From assembly GCA_021413595.1 (NCBI GenBank), contig JAIOQD010000233.1:5049-11668 (forward strand): 6,620 nt of DNA. The letters run 5' to 3'. The translations under genes were made by a program, and so were the position numbers. This document shows positions 5,601 through 6,620 of the stretch, one piece after another (position 1 is the first letter of the stretch; each line of letters begins with the position of its first letter). The notes beneath the pieces are model-generated. The model was not told where the DNA came from and searched no databases. It was given only the letters and a program-made list of their open reading frames with translations. Origin of the DNA: Bacteroidota bacterium. GTDB taxonomy: Bacteria > Bacteroidota > Bacteroidia > 2-12-FULL-35-15.

Positions 5601-6620
5601 AGTACCAAATAGGCTTTGTAAGTGAATGCGGCAAGTGTAGTATCTCCTGTATTTATGATTGTGATACAGCTAAGTCCTGATCCACTGCAAGTTACAATAC
5701 TTACCGTATAGGTGTTCGCCTCAAAAAACACTATACCACATGAAAGAACCAAAGGATCACCGGTATAGTCAAAAGTAAAGACCGTACTGTCTCCTGAAGC
5801 TACTCCTGCGGGCAATTTCCAAAGTAAATAACCGTCTCCGCCAAGGGTATATTGTAATGGAGTTCCGTTAAGCGGAGCATTATAAATACCACTAAACGAG
5901 CCTGCTGTGAAAGTAACTCCTACAGGCAATTTAATACGAACAGAATCTGAATTGCCAAATGGGGTAGCCCCTTGATTATGAACTACTACCCGCATCGTTG
6001 AATTTTCAGCACAAGGGGAAACGTAGGTGGTTTTTAAAACAATAGCTGTAGTGTAGGGTACAGTTGCCCCTACAATATCTAAATTAGGGGAAATGGATAC
6101 ATCTAATTCGGTTGCAAGTCCACAGGCTGCTTCTCCGAGCAAAACAAAAAATATCGTGCTTCCAGAAAGGTAACTGCAATCGGGTAGGATATTAACTTTA
6201 AAGGAAAGCTTAAACGAACTTAAGCTATCCTCCAAAAGTCCTTTTAAACCAGCTGTATCAATCTGGCTATTACTATTTGAAATGTTCCATTCCAGGGTAC
6301 TACCAACAATAGTAGGATCCGGAATGAGAAGAAAAGGGTTTGTTACAGGATAGCTAAGTTTAGAAGAACCTGGTACGAAATCGGCTCCGGATGGCAATGT
6401 GGCCCTAAAAATAATATTATAGCCTGTACCCAGCTGAATATTTATTCCTTCAGCAATATAATCGGCCGTGTCGCATAATTCTATGCTTGCAGGCCCCATA
6501 CTGTTCACCGAGAATGCTGGAGTAAGAGGAGTTAAGGTTAATGTTATTTTTTCGGGGGTACACGGATAAGCATCTATACTAGCCGGATAACCATTAAAGC
6601 AGTTCCATCCCACGTATGCT
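2657..6620 (-). CDS. Giant T9SS-exported surface protein with Ig-like and PKD repeats, 5' end cut by window
   Basis: The frame is open from the right edge to TAA at 2659-2657, giving 1320 visible residues. The first in-frame start-like codon is a GTG at 6613, but the frame continues upstream of it (Ala-Tyr) and there is no signal peptide, so the true start lies outside the window. Residue numbers here count that GTG as 1. Order: DUF11-like beta-rich region (1 to about 310); a CARDB/DUF11-like region with the acidic loop DVNGNGVYDPAD (381-392); three Ig-like cassettes (457-689); two 95-residue cassettes (690-879); four PKD domains (880-1221); and a T9SS type B sorting domain (about 1224-1318). 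No enzymatic motif is visible. By family, such proteins pass Sec, then T9SS, and act at or beyond the cell surface. An adhesin or matrix role is inference; the PKD and Ig domains probably form a stalk. It is followed 402 bases later by a codirectional gene of similar character. Confidence 0.93.
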   Translation of the reverse strand, partial: AYVGWNCFNGYPASIDAYPCTPEKITLTLTPLTPAFSVNSMGPASIELCDTADYIAEGINIQLGTGYNIIFRATLPSGADFVPGSSKLSYPVTNPFLLIPDPTIVGSTLEWNISNSNSQIDTAGLKGLLEDSLSSFKLSFKVNILPDCSYLSGSTIFFVLLGEAACGLATELDVSISPNLDIVGATVPYTTAIVLKTTYVSPCAENSTMRVVVHNQGATPFGNSDSVRIKLPVGVTFTAGSFSGIYNAPLNGTPLQYTLGGDGYLLWKLPAGVASGDSTVFTFDYTGDPLVLSCGIVFFEANTYTVSIVTCSGSGLSCITIINTGDTTLAAFTYKAYLVLANGSATSIPNPPTEETVTLNFDIINTGQAILTNADSIIQFYYDVNGNGVYDPADAFLKQDTVLVPKDSTMSYSTTFDVPGGQACAIIAIVDPTVNPCVCDPSQLLLEPPLISLKDDSTLCSGESVLFGGPPVTGYTYSWTPPTGLSDISIANPLLTTSNLTSVPVSTTYILSTNRIGCIVKDTITITVNPIPVSNAGADIAICPNDAGQMGADSTIGYTYLWSPSIGLTDTTVSNPIVTLVNPSTTTYKVITAALGCFSSDSLMVTVNPIPVSNAGADILTCLTAVPGTIGTASTTGYAYLWSPATGLSDITASNPTVTLTNPGSITYTVTTTAIACFSSDSVEVTVNPLPTATITGTTAICHNDTAQRVTFKGANGTPPYIFTYTLNTGSDQTITSTVGDSITIFASATVVGTFTYTLISVQDSSSTACLQAQSGTAIITVNPLPTATLTGTTVVCQEVAAPTITFTGANSTAPYTFTYTINGGANQTISTTSGNSIDIAVSTDTAGTFIYALISVQDASSTNCSQAHPDTATVLVNPLPVADFGFVDICLNRDMNFIDSSSVSSGTVDAWLWIYGDNGISGTVQNPVYLYTNAGTYPVSLISTTNNGCKDTMTHNVVVHPLPNVQFNTTPASIGVCDGTSVQFNDASVIATPDVLQSWSWNFGDASLLDINQHTSHLYAVANPYSVELLVVSNFGCVDSITKPITINPNPIVNFTGNPKIGCEPLCISFSDSSFISAGNNIAFTWDLGDGSPVSNSQIFEHCYVNDSISTASFNISLTVTSDSGCVGSLSKSSYITVHPNPTADFSVDPLITTVTDPVFSLVNLSTGTDLWNWYFGDNTSSALSNPPPHTYPSDTGRYVITLITSSHYGCADTSYKTVIVEGDFVFYIPNAFTPNDDGINDYFFGTGIGIIEYDLWIFDRWGNMIFHGDKVPAENAKWNGKVNSGKVESQIDVYVWKVTLKDVFGNAHKYIGTVTLVK
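2660..2944 (-). other. T9SS type B sorting domain (gliding motility-associated C-terminal domain)
   Basis: Residues about 1224-1318 begin with FYIPNAFTPNDDGIND and contain FDRWGNMIF (R1260, W1261, G1262), then WNGKVNSGK, DVYVWKVTLKD, and end with YIGTVTLVK. These are the hallmark elements of the C-terminal domain found on Bacteroidota T9SS type B cargo. In the family it directs outer-membrane translocation by the PorV/Sov-type T9SS machinery. The protein ends right after the last beta-strand, as expected for a complete sorting domain. Confidence 0.93.
2951..3976 (-). repeat. Four tandem PKD domains
   Basis: The domains span residues 880-962, 963-1050, 1051-1141 and 1142-1221. Each has the PKD signature strand: WLWIYGDNG, WSWNFGDAS, FTWDLGDGS and WNWYFGDNT. 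Each then has a tyrosine-containing strand (for example LYTNAGTY) and a late GCxD or GCVG motif. The PKD fold is an Ig-like beta-sandwich widely used as a spacer or binding module in extracellular proteins. The fourth domain, next to the sorting signal, has the DPxxxxxxDPxFSLVNLSTGT form usually seen in the last PKD before this type of sorting domain. Confidence 0.9.
3977..4546 (-). repeat. Two tandem 95-residue cassettes of a second type
   Basis: Residues 690-784 (4262-4546) and 785-879 (3977-4261) repeat with exactly 95 residues between equivalent VNPLP motifs. Shared elements are TxTGTT, one Cys, TFxGANxTxPYxFTYT, a QTI segment, GTFxYxLISVQD, SST followed by a Cys, and VNPLP. They differ from the preceding cassettes by lacking the W-P-GLSD core. 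They are probably beta-sandwich modules with one disulfide, and I do not assign a named domain with confidence. Their position between the Ig-like and PKD blocks suggests a stalk role. Confidence 0.83.
4547..5245 (-). repeat. Three tandem Ig-like cassettes (about 80 residues each)
   Basis: These are protein-level tandem repeats inside the large gene: residues 457-530 (5024-5245), 531-609 (4787-5023) and 610-689 (4547-4786). Each carries an early Cys, a core YxYxWxPxxGLxD followed by NP, a TTY-like strand (TTYIL, TTYKV, ITYTV), a second Cys, and a closing TVNPxP. The linker VNPIPVSNAGAD is identical at the protein level between units 1-2 and 2-3. The fold is presumably an Ig-like beta-sandwich with one disulfide, as in other Bacteroidota surface proteins with this W-P-GLS pattern. 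Confidence 0.85.

Overview
The window most likely comes from a member of the Bacteroidota, plausibly a gliding or environmental lineage. The evidence is a type IX secretion (T9SS) type B sorting domain, also called the gliding motility-associated C-terminal domain, on a large multidomain surface protein, together with PKD and Ig-like repeat cassettes, an AT-rich spacer and a match to the Bacteroidota -7 promoter element TAnnTTTG. No taxonomic marker gene is present, so the assignment rests on these family traits.

Both genes lie on the minus strand, so transcription runs from high to low coordinates, and each is cut by a window edge. The upstream gene (2657-6620) lacks its 5' end. Its visible 1320 residues run in this order: a DUF11-like beta-rich N-terminal part, three Ig-like cassettes of about 80 residues, two different cassettes of exactly 95 residues, four PKD domains, and the T9SS type B sorting domain. 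The downstream gene (1-2254) starts inside the window with a clear signal peptide and stays open for 751 codons to position 1, where it is cut before any stop. It is a cysteine-rich, DUF11-like secreted protein.

The 402-base spacer (2255-2656) holds two distinct parts. Next to the end of the upstream gene is a compact GC-rich block (about 2525-2624, roughly 53% GC against very AT-rich flanks) with a long imperfect hairpin and short direct repeats. It could be a 3' structure of the upstream transcript or a small interspersed repeat. Next to the downstream gene is a candidate promoter followed by a leader of about 145 bases with two poly(A) tracts.

The two proteins probably belong to the same class of giant secreted, surface-anchored or released adhesin-like proteins, exported by Sec and then by T9SS. 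The visible part of the upstream protein appears to correspond to what the downstream protein would encode beyond the left edge, so this may be a tandem pair of related genes. I see no RNA gene, CRISPR array, insertion sequence or enzyme. Every plus-strand open frame is a shadow of the minus-strand genes.
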